Origin: Luidia sarsii
Lineage: Eukaryota; Echinodermata; Asteroidea; Paxillosida; Luidiidae
Assembly: GCA_949987565.1 (NCBI GenBank)
Contig: OX465104.1
Coordinates: 26,859,939 to 26,923,938, forward strand
DNA length: 64,000 nucleotides
Reading direction: 5' to 3'
In this document: positions 25,009 to 38,786 of the stretch, piece by piece
Numbering within the stretch: the first letter of the stretch is position 1
Layout of the letters: each line of letters starts with the position of its first letter
Translations under genes and position numbers: made by a program
Notes under the pieces: model-generated
Databases searched by the model: none
Seen by the model: the letters and a program-made list of their open reading frames with translations, nothing else
Told to the model about the DNA's origin: nothing

Positions 25009-28000
25009 CCTAGGAATCCTAGGGATACTTCCAAGCCAAGTTTCAAGAATCAAAACCTAAAATGTAATACGATATGAACACGCAAGGAATATATCTCTGC
25101 CCATCACCTCCAAAATCTGCAAATCAACGTCCGCTCGTATGAATACACAGTTGACACTCAGACAGATGAAGGGTCGTTGTCTTTCCGTGGAAAACCATCA
25201 AAAGAAATGTTCTCCAAACTCAGTAACTTTAACACTTGTCGTTAGAGGAACCCTAGACCTCTTCTTATGGCAAATTTGAATCTTGTCAGCATCATATTTA
25301 ATGAAATAATAATTTGCAAACCCTATCTTCCTACTCAGTTACCCTCTGCCGTCGACCATAATGCCAGCGACTGGACAATGGCAGCTCAGAGAAACAGGTA
25401 GGGTCGCTCCCTTCTCCTGAAAATGTTTGAATAGAAATTGACTCCGAATTCAGATGTTTTGACTCAGGCCATTCGAGGAATCCTAGGGCTACTTTCAAGC
25501 CAATTTTCAAGGATGAAAACCTAAAATGTAATACGATATGAACACGCAAGGAATATATCTCTGCCCATCACCTTCAAAATCTGCGAATCAACGTCCGCTC
25601 GTATGAATACACAGTTGACACTCAGACGGATGAAGGGTCGTTGCCTTTCCGTGGAAAACCATCAAAAGAAATGTTCTCCAAACTCAGTAACTTTAACACT
25701 TGTCGTTAGAGGAACCCTAGACCTCTTCTTAGGGCAAATTTGAATCTCGTCAGCATCATATTTAATGAAATATTAATTTGCAAACCCTATATTCCTACTC
25801 AGTTACTCTCTGCCGTCGACCATAATGCCAGCGACTGGACAATGGCAGCTCAGAGAAACAGGTAGGGTCGCTCCCTTCTCCTGAAAATGTTTGAATAGAA
25901 ATTGACTCCGAATTCAGATGTTTTGACTCAGGCCATTCGAGGAATCGTAGGGCTACTTTCAAGACAATTTTCAAGGATGAAAACCTAAAATTTAATACGA
26001 TATGAACACGCAAGGAATATATCTCTGCCCATCACCTGCAAAATCTGCGAATCAACGTCCGCTCGTATGAATACACAGTTGACACTCAGACGGATGAAGG
26101 GTCGTTGCCTTTCCGTGGAAAACCATCAAAAGAAATGTTCTTCAAACTCAGTAACTTTAACACTTGTCGTTAGAGGAACCCTAGACCTCTTCCTAGGGCA
26201 AATTTGAATCTCGTCAGCATCATATTTAATGAAATATTAATTTGCAAACCCTATCTTCCTACTCAGTTACTCTCTGCCGTCGACCATAATGTCAGCGACT
26301 GGACAATGGCAGCTCAGAGAAACAGGTAGGGTCGCTCCCTTCTCCTGAAAATGTTTGAATAGAAATTGACTCCGAATTCAGATGTTTTGACTCAGGCCAT
26401 TCGAGGAATCCTAGGGCTACTTTCAAGCCAAGTTTCAAGGATGAAAACCTAAAATGTAATACGATATGAACACGCAAGGAATATATCTCTGCCCATCACC
26501 TGCAAAATCTGCGAATCAACGTACGCTCGTGTGAATACACAGTTGACACTCAGACAGATGAAAGGTCGTTGCCTTTCCGTGGAAAATTATCAAAAGAAAT
26601 GTTCTCCAAACTCAGTAACTTTAACACTTGTCGTTAGAGGAACCCTAGACCTCTTCCTAGGGCAAATTTGAATCTCGTCAGCATCATATTTAATGAAATA
26701 TTAATTTGCAAACCCTATATTCCTACTCAGTTACTCTCTGCCGTCGACCATAATGCCAGCGACTGGACAATGGCAGCTCAGAGAAACAGGTAGGGTCGCT
26801 CCCTTCTCCTGAAAATGTTTGAATAGAAATTGACTCCGAATTCAGATGTTTTGACTCAGGCCATTCGAGGAATCCTAGGGCTACTTTCAAGACAATTTTC
26901 AAGGATGAAAACCTAAAATGTAATACGATATGAACACGCAAGGAATATATCTCTGCCCATCACCTGCAAAATCTGCGAATCAACGTCCGCTCGTATGTAT
27001 ACACAGTTGACACTCAGACGGATGAAGGGTCGTTGCCTTTCCGTGGAAAACCATCAAAAGAAATGTTCTCCAAACTCAGTAACTTTAACACTTGTCGTTA
27101 GAGGAACCCTAGACCTCTTCTTATGGCAAATTTGAATCTTGTCAGCATCATATTTAATGAAATATTAATTTGCAAACCCTATCTTCCTACTCAGTTACTC
27201 TCTGCCGTCGACCATAATGTCAGCGACTGGACAATGGCAGCTCAGAGAAACAGGTAGGGTCGCTCCCTTCTCCTGAAAATGTTTGAATAGAAATTGACTC
27301 CCAATTCAGATGTTTTGACTCAGGCCATTCGAGGAATCCTAGGGCTACTTTCAAGCCAATTTTCAAGGATGAAAACCTAAAATGTAATACGATATGAACA
27401 CGCAAGGAATATATCTCTGCCCATCACCTTCAAAATCTGCGAATCAACGTCCGCTCGTATGAATACACAGTTGACACTCAGACGGATGAAGGGTCGTTGC
27501 CTTTCCGTGGAAAACCATCAAAAGAAATGTTCTCCACACTCAGTAACTTTAACACTTGTCGTTAGAGGAACCCTAGACCTCTTCTTAGGGCAAATTTGAA
27601 TCTCGTCAGCATCATATTTAATGAAATATTAATTTGCAAACCCTATCTTCCTACTCAGTTACTCTCTGCCGTCGACCATAATGTCAGCGACTGGACAATG
27701 GCAGCTCAGAGAAACAGGTAGGGTCGCTCCCTTCTCCTGAAAATGTTTGAATAGAAATTGACCCCGAATTCAGATGTTTTGACTCAGGGCATTCGAGGAA
27801 TCCTAGGGCTACTTTCAAGCCAAGTTTCAAGAATCAAAACCTAAAATGTAATACGATATGAACACGCAAGGAATATATCTCTGCCCATCAGATCAAATAT
27901 CTGCGAATCAACGTCCGCTCGTATGAATACACAGTTGACACTCAGACAGATGAAGGGTCGTTGCCTTTCCGTGGAAAACCATCAGAAGAAATGTTCTCCA

Positions 28001-28154
28001 AACTCAGTAACTTTAACACCTGTCGTTACAGGAACCCTAGACCTCTTCCTTGGGCAAATTTGAATATTCGCCAGCATCATATTTAATGAAATATTAATTT
28101 GCAAACCCTCTTGCTTGACTTGTTTCTACTCGGTCTCTTTCTGCCCTCGACCAT
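25009..28154. repeat. Monomer run before S copy 4
   Basis: A remnant and six monomers ending in the S-proximal subtype. The segment 25.3-27.2 kb is repeated at 30.1-32.0 kb with a 4,787-bp shift, including the rare marker CGTATGTATACAC. The monomer at about 27,193 has a private CTCCCAATTC. Confidence 0.85.
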
Positions 28155-29330
28155 TAAAAGTACATGAACACACACACACTTCCTCAGTCATAAAGGTTAG
28201 TTTCCTTTGCGTGATGATAAAATAATTTAAACATGTGCGCTTTCAGTCATTTTAACAATGTTCGACGGCTTATTCCAGATTCATTTTTGTTTCGACCTAC
28301 TCTATGGCGTTACTTCAGAAATACTTACGCAAAAGCAAACTTAAGTAAGTCGCCCCATATTCACACCACGCTACCATGCAAATGGCTATACAGGTGCAAA
28401 TCTAAACAAATCGCCCCATATTCACCAGACGCTGTGACGCGTATCGCTGCGTATCTTAAGACCGAACAGGTCTGAGAGGATGACCACCTAACTTTTGAGT
28501 ATCTAGCGAGACCTGTTCACTTAAATAGACACGCACCGTGCACTTGTAGAATCATTTTACTCTTGTCCTTGCGTATCTTTTGACCGCACAGGTCTGAGAG
28601 GATGACCAGCTAACCTTTGAATATTCAGCGAGACCCGTTGACTAGGATAGAGACGGACTGTTCTCTTGTAAAATAATTTTACCTTCGTCCTTGCGTATCT
28701 TTTGACCGAACAGGTCTGAGAGGATGACCACCTAACTTTGAATATTCGGTGAGACCCGTTGACTAGAATACAGGCGGGCGGTGCTCTTGCACAATTTTTT
28801 CACCCTTGTCTTCGCGTATCTTGAAACCGAATAGATCTGACTGAATGGCCAATTCCCCTAGAACATACAGGGAAAATATTATGACAAGGGTAGAGGCGGA
28901 CGATGAACTTGTAGAATCATTTTTTCTTGTAGAATAGTTTGACTCTTGTCCTTGCGTATCTTTTGACCGAACAGGTCTGAGAGGATGACCACCTAACTTT
29001 GAATATTCAGTGAGACCCTTTGACTAGAATACAGGCGGGCGGTGATCTTGCACAATCTTTTCACCCCTGTCTTCGCGTATCTTGAAACCGAACAGATCTG
29101 ACTGAATGGCCAATCCCACCTATAACATACAGGTGGACCATGAACTTGTAGAATCATTTCATCTTCTCGGTGCAGGATACATAGCGCAATGGTTGTCCCT
29201 ACACGTTTAACATTACTTCACAAATACATCACTTGACTTGCAAAGTGTACATTATCTTTCCGCTACTCTCCGCAGACTGTTCTATGCTCTTCTCAACAAA
29301 GACGAGCTCCCTCCTTATTGAAGAGGTTAT
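28155..29330. repeat. S segment, copy 4
   Basis: Full S. It begins a 4,787-bp block with no S-prime, which is repeated by copy 5. From here on S copies have CCTACTCTATGG where copies 1-3 have CCTACTTTATGG. Confidence 0.92.
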
Positions 29331-32300
29331 CCTAGGAATCCTAGGGATACTTCCAAGCCAAGTTTCAAGAATCAAAACCTAAAATGTAATAAGATATGAA
29401 CACGCAAGGAATATATCTCTGCCCATCACCTCCAAAATCTGCAAATCAACGTCCGCTCGTATGAATACACAGTTGACACTCAGACAGATGAAGGGTCGTT
29501 GTCTTTCCGTGGAAAACCATCAAAAGAAATGTTCTCCAAACTCAGTAACTTTAACACTTGTCGTTAGAGGAACCCTAGACCTCTTCTTATGGCAAATTTG
29601 AATCTTGTCAGCATCATATTTAATGAAATATTAATTTGCAAACCCTATATTCCTACTCAGTTACTCTCTGCCGTCGACCATAATGCCAGCGACTGGACAA
29701 TGGCAGCTCAGAGAAACAGGTAGGGTCGCTCCCTTCTCCTGAAAATGTTTGAATAGAAATTGACACCGAATTCAGATGATTTGACTCAGGCCATTCGAGG
29801 AATCCTAGGGCTACTTTCAAGCCAATTTTCAAGGATGAAAACCAAAAATGTAATACGATATGAACACGCAAGGAATATATCTCTGCCCATCACCTGCAAA
29901 ATCTGCGAATCAACGTCCGCTCGTATGAATACACAGTTGACACTCAGACAGATGAAGGGTCGTTGCCTTTCCGTGGAAAACCATCAGAAGAAATGTTCTC
30001 CAAACTCAGTAACTTTAACACTTGTCGTTACAGGAACCCTAGACCTCTTCCTAGGGCAAATTTGAATATTCGCCAGCATCATATTTAATGAAATATTAAT
30101 TTGCAAACCCTATATTCCTACTCAGTTACTCTCTGCCGTCGACCATAATGCCAGCGACTGGACAATGGCAGCTCAGAGAAACAGGTAGGGTCGCTCCCTT
30201 CTCCTGAAAATGTTTGAATAGAAATTGACTCCGAATTCAGATGTTTTGACTCAGGCCATTCGAGGAATCCTAGGGCTACTTTCAAGCCAATTTTCAAGGA
30301 TGAAAACCTAAAATGTAATACGATATGAACACGCAAGGAATATATCTCTGCCCATCACCTTCAAAATCTGCGAATCAACGTCCGCTCGTATGAATACACA
30401 GTTGACACTCAGACGGATGAAGGGTCGTTGCCTTTCCGTGGAAAACCATCAAAAGAAATGTTCTCCAAACTCAGTAACTTTAACACTTGTCGTTAGAGGA
30501 ACCCTAGACCTCTTCTTAGGGCAAATTTGAATCTCGTCAGCATCATATTTAATGAAATATTAATTTGCAAACCCTATATTCCTACTCAGTTACTCTCTGC
30601 CGTCGACCATAATGCCAGCGACTGGACAATGGCAGCTCAGAGAAACAGGTAGGGTCGCTCCCTTCTCCTGAAAATGTTTGAATAGAAATTGACTCCGAAT
30701 TCAGATGTTTTGACTCAGGCCATTCGAGGAATCGTAGGGCTACTTTCAAGACAATTTTCAAGGATGAAAACCTAAAATTTAATACGATATGAACACGCAA
30801 GGAATATATCTCTGCCCATCACCTGCAAAATCTGCGAATCAACGTCCGCTCGTATGAATACACAGTTGACACTCAGACGGATGAAGGGTCGTTGCCTTTC
30901 CGTGGAAAACCATCAAAAGAAATGTTCTTCAAACTCAGTAACTTTAACACTTGTCGTTAGAGGAACCCTAGACCTCTTCCTAGGGCAAATTTGAATCTCG
31001 TCAGCATCATATTTAATGAAATATTAATTTGCAAACCCTATCTTCCTACTCAGTTACTCTCTGCCGTCGACCATAATGTCAGCGACTGGACAATGGCAGC
31101 TCAGAGAAACAGGTAGGGTCGCTCCCTTCTCCTGAAAATGTTTGAATAGAAATTGACTCCGAATTCAGATGTTTTGACTCAGGCCATTCGAGGAATCCTA
31201 GGGCTACTTTCAAGCCAAGTTTCAAGGATGAAAACCTAAAATGTAATACGATATGAACACGCAAGGAATATATCTCTGCCCATCACCTGCAAAATCTGCG
31301 AATCAACGTACGCTCGTGTGAATACACAGTTGACACTCAGACAGATGAAAGGTCGTTGCCTTTCCGTGGAAAATTATCAAAAGAAATGTTCTCCAAACTC
31401 AGTAACTTTAACACTTGTCGTTAGAGGAACCCTAGACCTCTTCCTAGGGCAAATTTGAATCTCGTCAGCATCATATTTAATGAAATATTAATTTGCAAAC
31501 CCTATATTCCTACTCAGTTACTCTCTGCCGTCGACCATAATGCCAGCGACTGGACAATGGCAGCTCAGAGAAACAGGTAGGGTCGCTCCCTTCTCCTGAA
31601 AATGTTTGAATAGAAATTGACTCCGAATTCAGATGTTTTGACTCAGGCCATTCGAGGAATCCTAGGGCTACTTTCAAGACAATTTTCAAGGATGAAAACC
31701 TAAAATGTAATACGATATGAACACGCAAGGAATATATCTCTGCCCATCACCTGCAAAATCTGCGAATCAACGTCCGCTCGTATGTATACACAGTTGACAC
31801 TCAGACGGATGAAGGGTCGTTGCCTTTCCGTGGAAAACCATCAAAAGAAATGTTCTCCAAACTCAGTAACTTTAACACTTGTCGTTAGAGGAACCCTAGA
31901 CCTCTTCTTATGGCAAATTTGAATCTTGTCAGCATCATATTTAATGAAATATTAATTTGCAAACCCTATCTTCCTACTCAGTTACCCTCTGCCGTCGACC
32001 ATAATGCCAGCGACTGGACAATGGCAGCTCAGAGAAACAGGTAGGGTCGCTCCCTTCTCCTGAAAATGTTTGAATAGAAATTGACTCCGAATTCAGATGT
32101 TTTGACTCAGGCCATTCGAGGAATCCTAGGGCTACTTTCAAGCCAATTTTCAAGGATGAAAACCTAAAATGTAATACGATATGAACACGCAAGGAATATA
32201 TCTCTGCCCATCACCTTCAAAATCTGCGAATCAACGTCCGCTCGTATGAATACACAGTTGACACTCAGACGGATGAAGGGTCGTTGCCTTTCCGTGGAAA

Positions 32301-32941
32301 ACCATCAAAAGAAATGTTCTCCACACTCAGTAACTTTAACACTTGTCGTTAGAGGAACCCTAGACCTCTTCTTAGGGCAAATTTGAATCTCGTCAGCATC
32401 ATATTTAATGAAATATTAATTTGCAAACCCTATCTTCCTACTCAGTTACTCTCTGCCGTCGACCATAATGTCAGCGACTGGACAATGGCAGCTCAGAGAA
32501 ACAGGTAGGGTCGCTCCCTTCTCCTGAAAATGTTTGAATAGAAATTGACCCCGAATTCAGATGTTTTGACTCAGGGCATTCGAGGAATCCTAGGGCTACT
32601 TTCAAGCCAAGTTTCAAGAATCAAAACCTAAAATGTAATACGATATGAACACGCAAGGAATATATCTCTGCCCATCAGATCAAATATCTGCGAATCAACG
32701 TCCGCTCGTATGAATACACAGTTGACACTCAGACAGATGAAGGGTCGTTGCCTTTCCGTGGAAAACCATCAGAAGAAATGTTCTCCAAACTCAGTAACTT
32801 TAACACCTGTCGTTACAGGAACCCTAGACCTCTTCCTAGGGCAAATTTGAATATTCGCCAGCATCATATTTAATGAAATATTAATTTGCAAACCCTCTTG
32901 CTTGACTTGTTTCTACTCGGTCTCTTTCTGCCCTCGACCAT
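29331..32941. repeat. Monomer run before S copy 5
   Basis: A remnant and seven monomers. The monomer from about 29,659 is unusual: GACACCGAATTCAGATGATTTG and ACCAAAAATG, and its right half carries the S-proximal markers CAGAAGAAATG, GTTACAGG and GAATATTCGCC without an S following. This marks a conversion or exchange product. It recurs 4,787 bp later. Confidence 0.85.
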
Positions 32942-34117
32942 TAAAAGTACATGAACACACACACACTTCCTCAGTCATAAAGGTTAGTTTCCTTTGCGTG
33001 ATGATAAAATAATTTAAACATGTGCGCTTTCAGTCATTTTAACAATGTTCGACGGCTTATTCCAGATTCATTTTTGTTTCGACCTACTCTATGGCGTTAC
33101 TTCAGAAATACTTACGCAAAAGCAAACTTAAGTAAGTCGCCCCATATTCACACCACGCTACCATGCAAATGGCTATACAGGTGCAAATCTAAACAAATCG
33201 CCCCATATTCACCAGACGCTGTGACGCGTATCGCTGCGTATCTTAAGACCGAACAGGTCTGAGAGGATGACCACCTAACTTTTGAGTATCTAGCGAGACC
33301 TGTTCACTTAAATAGACACGCACCGTGCACTTGTAGAATCATTTTACTCTTGTCCTTGCGTATCTTTTGACCGCACAGGTCTGAGAGGATGACCAGCTAA
33401 CCTTTGAATATTCAGCGAGACCCGTTGACTAGGATAGAGACGGACTGTTCTCTTGTAAAATAATTTTACCTTCGTCCTTGCGTATCTTTTGACCGAACAG
33501 GTCTGAGAGGATGACCACCTAACTTTGAATATTCGGTGAGACCCGTTGACTAGAATACAGGCGGGCGGTGCTCTTGCACAATTTTTTCACCCTTGTCTTC
33601 GCGTATCTTGAAACCGAATAGATCTGACTGAATGGCCAATTCCCCTAGAACATACAGGGAAAATATTATGACAAGGGTAGAGGCGGACGATGAACTTGTA
33701 GAATCATTTTTTCTTGTAGAATAGTTTGACTCTTGTCCTTGCGTATCTTTTGACCGAACAGGTCTGAGAGGATGACCACCTAACTTTGAATATTCAGTGA
33801 GACCCTTTGACTAGAATACAGGCGGGCGGTGATCTTGCACAATCTTTTCACCCCTGTCTTCGCGTATCTTGAAACCGAACAGATCTGACTGAATGGCCAA
33901 TCCCACCTATAACATACAGGTGGACCATGAACTTGTAGAATCATTTCATCTTCTCGGTGCAGGATACATAGCGCAATGGTTGTCCCTACACGTTTAACAT
34001 TACTTCACAAATACATCACTTGACTTGCAAAGTGTACATTATCTTTCCGCTACTCTCCGCAGACTGTTCTATGCTCTTCTCAACAAAGACGAGCTCCCTC
34101 CTTATTGAAGAGGTTAT
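32942..34117. repeat. S segment, copy 5
   Basis: Full S, 4,787 bp after copy 4 and essentially the same sequence. Confidence 0.92.
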
Positions 34118-36337
34118 CCTAGGAATCCTAGGGATACTTCCAAGCCAAGTTTCAAGAATCAAAACCTAAAATGTAATAAGATATGAACACGCAAGGAATA
34201 TATCTCTGCCCATCACCTCCAAAATCTGCAAATCAACGTCCGCTCGTATGAATACACAGTTGACACTCAGACAGATGAAGGGTCGTTGTCTTTCCGTGGA
34301 AAACCATCAAAAGAAATGTTCTCCAAACTCAGTAACTTTAACACTTGTCGTTAGAGGAACCCTAGACCTCTTCTTATGGCAAATTTGAATCTTGTCAGCA
34401 TCATATTTAATGAAATATTAATTTGCAAACCCTATATTCCTACTCAGTTACTCTCTGCCGTCGACCATAATGCCAGCGACTGGACAATGGCAGCTCAGAG
34501 AAACAGGTAGGGTCGCTCCCTTCTCCTGAAAATGTTTGAATAGAAATTGACACCGAATTCAGATGATTTGACTCAGGCCATTCGAGGAATCCTAGGGCTA
34601 CTTTCAAGCCAATTTTCAAGGATGAAAACCAAAAATGTAATACGATATGAACACGCAAGGAATATATCTCTGCCCATCACCTGCAAAATCTGCGAATCAA
34701 CGTCCGCTCGTATGAATACACAGTTGACACTCAGACAGATGAAGGGTCGTTGCCTTTCCGTGGAAAACCATCAGAAGAAATGTTCTCCAAACTCAGTAAC
34801 TTTAACACTTGTCGTTACAGGAACCCTAGACCTCTTCCTAGGGCAAATTTGAATATTCGCCAGCATCATATTTAATGAAATATTAATTTGCAAACCCTAT
34901 ATTCCTACTCAGTTACTCTCTGCCGTCGACCATAATGCCAGCGACTGGACAATGGCAGCTCAGAGAAACAGGTAGGGTCGCTCCCTTCTCCTGAAAATGT
35001 TTGAATAGAAATTGACTCCGAATTCAGATGATTTGACTCAGGCCATTCGAGGAATCCTAGGGCTACTTTCAAGCCAATTTTCAAGGATGAAAACCTAAAA
35101 TGTAATACGATATGAACACGCAAGGAATATATCTCTGCCCATCACCTGCAAAATCTGCGAATCAACGTCCGCTCGTATGAATACACAGTTGACACTCAGA
35201 CAGATGAAGGGTCGTTGCCTTTCCGTGGAAAACCATCAGAAGAAATGTTCTCCAAACTCAGTAACTTTAACACTTGTCGTTACAGGAACCCTAGACCTCT
35301 TCCTAGGGCAAATTTGAATATTCGCCAGCATCATATTTAATGAAATATTAATTTGCAAACCCTATATTCCTACTCAGTTACTCTCTGCCGTCGACCATAA
35401 TGCCAGCGACTGGACAATGGCAGCTCAGAGAAACAGGTAGGGTCGCTCCCTTCTCCTGAAAATGTTTGAATAGAAATTGACTCCGAATTCAGATGTTTTG
35501 ACTCAGGCCATTCGAGGAATCCTAGGGCTACTTTCAAGCCAATTTTCAAGGATGAAAACCTAAAATGTAAAACGATATGAACACGCAAGGAATATATCTC
35601 TGCCCATCACCTTCAAAATCTGCGAATCAACGTCCGCTCGTATGAATACACAGTTGACACTCAGACGGATGAAGGGTCGTTGCCTTTCCGTGGAAAACCA
35701 TCAAAAGAAATGTTCTCCAAACTCAGTAACTTTAACACTTGTCGTTAGAGGAAGCCTAGACCTCTTCTTAGGGCAAATTTGAATCTTGTCAGCATCATAT
35801 TTAATGAAATATTAATTTGCAAACCCTATCTTCCTACTCAGTTACTGTCTGCCGTCGACCATAATGCCAGCGACTGGGCAATGGCAGCTCAGAGAAACAG
35901 GTAGGGTCGCTCCCTACTCCTGAAAATGTTTGAATAGAAATTGACTCGGAATTCAGATGTTTTGACTCAGGCCACTGGAGGAATTCTAGGGCTACTTTCA
36001 AGCCAAGTTTCAAGAATCAAAACCTAAAATGTAAAACGATATGAACACGCAAGGAATATATCTCTGCCCATCACCTGCAAAATCTGCGAATCAACGTCCG
36101 CTCGTATGATTACACAGTTGACACTTAGACAGATGAAGGGTCGTTGCCTTTCCGTGGAAAACCATCAGAAGAAATGTTCTCCAAACTCAGTAACTTTAAC
36201 ACCTGTCGTTACAGGAACCCTAGACCTCTTCCTAGGGCAAATTTGAATATTCGCCAGCATCATATTTAATGAAATATTAATTTGCAAACCCTCTTGCTTG
36301 ACTTGTTTCTACTCGGTCTCTTTCTGCCCTCGACCAT
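34118..36337. repeat. Monomer run before S copy 6
   Basis: A remnant and four monomers (anchors 34,446; 34,911; 35,376; about 35,840). Two successive monomers carry the S-proximal right-half markers, so the exchange product seen at 29.7 kb has been duplicated here. The last monomer is more divergent (GACTGGGCAATGG, CCACTGGAGGAATTC, AAAACGATATG) and resembles the edge monomer at 37.85 kb. Confidence 0.85.
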
Positions 36338-37512
36338 TAAAAGTACATGAACACACACACACTTCCTCAGTCATAAAGGTTAGTTTCCTTTGCGTGATGA
36401 TAAAATAATTTAAACATGTGCGCTTTCAGTCATTTTAACAATGTTCGACGGCTTATTCCAGATTCATTTTTGTTTCGACCTACTCTATGGCGTTACTTCA
36501 GAAATACTTACGCAAAAGCAAACTTATGTAAGTCGCCCCATATTCACACCACGCTACCATGCAAATGCCTATACAGGTGCAAATCTAAACAAATCGCCCC
36601 ATATTCACCAGACGCTGTGACGCGTATCGCTGCGTATCTTAAGACCGAACAGGTCTGAGAGGATGACCACCTAACTTTTGAGTATCTAGCGAGACCTGTT
36701 CACTTAAATGGACACGCACCGTGCACTTGTAGAATCATTTTACTCTTGTCCTTGCGTATCTTTTGACCGCACAGGTCTGAGAGGATGACCAGCTAACCTT
36801 TGAATATTCAGCGAGACCCGTTGACTAGGATAGAGACGGACTGTTCTCTTGTAAAATAATTTTACCTTCGTCCTTGCGTATCTTTTGACCGAACAGGTCT
36901 GAGAGGATGACCACCTAACTTTGAATATTCGGTGAGACCCGTTGACTAGAATACAGGCGGGCGGTGCTCTTGCACAATTTTTTCACCCTTGTCTTCGCGT
37001 ATCTTGAAACCGAATAGATCTGACTGAATGGCCAATTCCCTTAGAACATACAGGGAAGATATTATGACAAGGGTAGAGGCGGACGATGAACTTGTAGAAT
37101 CATTTTTTCTTGTAGCATAGTTTGACTCTTGTCCTTGCGTATCTTTTGACCGAACAGGTCTGAGAGGATGACCACCTAACTTTGAATATTCAGTGAGACC
37201 CTTTGACTAGAATACAGGCGGGCGGTGATCTTGCACAATCTTTTCACCCCTGTCTTCGCGTATCTTGAAACCGAACAGATCTGACTGAATGGCCAATCCC
37301 ACCTATAACATACAGGTGGACCATGAACTTGTAGAATCATTTCATCTTCTCGGTGCAGGATACATAGCGCAATGGTTGTCCCTACACGTTTAACGTTACT
37401 TCTCAAATACATCACTTGACTTGCAAAGTGTACTTTATCTTCCGCTACTCTCCGCAGACTGTTCTATGCTCTTCTCAAGAAAGACGAGCTCCCTCCTTAT
37501 TGAAGAGGTTAT
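36338..37512. repeat. S segment, copy 6 (edge copy, more divergent)
   Basis: Full-length but with more private changes than the other copies: AACTTATGTAAG, ATGCAAATGCC, CCCTTAGAACATAC, GGGAAGATATT, AACGTTACTTCTC and a one-base loss at TTATCTTCCGC. It carries the TTGTAGCATAG marker otherwise seen in S-prime. Higher divergence fits its place near the array edge, where exchange homogenises less. Confidence 0.92.
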
Positions 37513-38329
37513 CCGAGGAATCTTAGGGCTACTTTCAAGCCAAGTTTCAAGAATCAAAACCTAAAATGTAATACGATATGAACACGCAAGGAATATATCT
37601 CTGCCCATCACCTCCAAAATCTGCGAATCAACGTTTGCTCATATAAATACACAGTCGACACTCAGACAGATGAAGGGTCGTTGCCTTTCCGTGGAAACCA
37701 TCAAAAGAAATGTTCTCCAAACTCAGTAACTTTAACACTTGTCGTTAGAGGAATTCTAGACCTCTTCCTAGGGCAACTTTGAATCTTGTCAGCATCATAT
37801 TTAATTAATTATTAATTTGCAAACCCTATCTTCCTACTCAGTTACTGTCTGCCGTCGACCATAATGCCAGCGACTGGGCAATGGCAGCTCAGAGAAACAG
37901 GTAGGGTCGCTCCCTTCTCCTGAAAATGTTTGAATAGAAATTGACTCGGAATTCAGATGTTTTGACTCAGGCCACTGGAGGAATTATAGGGCTACTTTCA
38001 AGCCAAGTTTCAAGAATCAAAACCTAAAATGTAAAACGATATGAACACGCAAGGAATATATCTCTGCCATCACCTGCAAAATCTGCGAATCAACGTCCGC
38101 TCGTATGAATACACAGTCGACACTCAGACAGATGAAGGGTCGTTGCCTTTCCGTGGAAAACCATCAAAAGAAATGTTCTCCAAACTCAGTAACTTTAACA
38201 CTTGTCGTTAGAGGAACCCTAGACCTCTTCCTAGGGCAACTTTGAATCTTGTCAGCATCATATTTAATGAAATATTAATTTGCAAACCCTATCTTCCTAC
38301 TCAGTTACTGTCTGCCGTCGACCATAATG
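37513..38329. repeat. Decayed right edge of the satellite
   Basis: A monomer remnant, one divergent monomer from about 37,847 and about 30 bp of the next, ending abruptly after GTCGACCATAATGC. Private changes include ACGTTTGCTCATATAAAT, AATTAATTATTAATT, GGAATTATAGGG and a one-base loss in CTCTGCCATCACC. Single-copy sequence begins at about 38,330. Confidence 0.88.
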
Positions 38330-38493
38330 CAATTTTGTGCAGGGCTGAGTTTAAAGGGTTAAAGTAGTAGTTCATTCCGAGATGATTTTGGAGGCACTTT
38401 GACCATAATTTATTGTATTAATTCATAAACTTTTATACACAATTGGTAACCCACATTACCCTGTCTGGTGGCTATTCAAAGGAATCAACAGCA

Positions 38494-38501
38494 TTACGTC
38501 A
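38494..38501. promoter_or_regulatory. CRE/ATF-like site TTACGTCA
   Basis: TTACGTCA (TGACGTAA on the other strand) is a perfect CREB/ATF-type octamer within the single-copy island. It has no nearby recognised promoter, so it may be chance. Confidence 0.2.
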
Positions 38502-38786
38502 CTATAGTCACATCCGCTAGGTCGAGTTGAAAAATTATTGGGTTGTTTTGATGAATATTATAGCCAAGTTGAAGAAAACTGTCTGATCTTGGAATTATGA
38601 TCATTCTGTCCAAATGCAATTATTTCAAAATTAAACTGATCACTGGGAACTGCTAAAATCAAAATGGAAAATTACTAAGAAAAATTTGACCAGACCGACA
38701 CTGGAATGGAAGACCTCTGGTTTTGCGAACTACTCTCTTACCATCTGAATATCTCCAGGGACCACGCCCCTGTTTTCATTCAGATT

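Larger units (their letters stand above)
1..38329. repeat. 464-bp satellite array with higher-order structure
   Basis: A head-to-tail tandem array in which nearly every stretch is a copy of one 464-bp monomer. Taking the word AGTTACTCTCTGCCG as monomer start, copies begin at 1, 466, 930, 1394, 1858, 2322, 2786, 3250 and so on. From 7.9 kb the array also carries a non-monomer segment (S, or its shorter form S-prime). All copies are in the same orientation. Neighbouring monomers differ by a handful of substitutions, which fall into recurring subtypes. I do not recognise the family. Long tandem arrays of this size are typical of pericentromeric or other heterochromatic eukaryotic DNA; that location is inference. 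Confidence 0.97.

Noticed and set aside
29760..30065. 101-codon plus-strand ORF, repeated at 34,547
   Set aside because: It is created by three substitutions in one variant monomer and is a 4,787-bp duplication of itself.
37176..37415. 79-codon minus-strand ORF in S copy 6
   Set aside because: It exists only in this decayed copy because of private substitutions and runs antisense across the 121-bp subrepeat.
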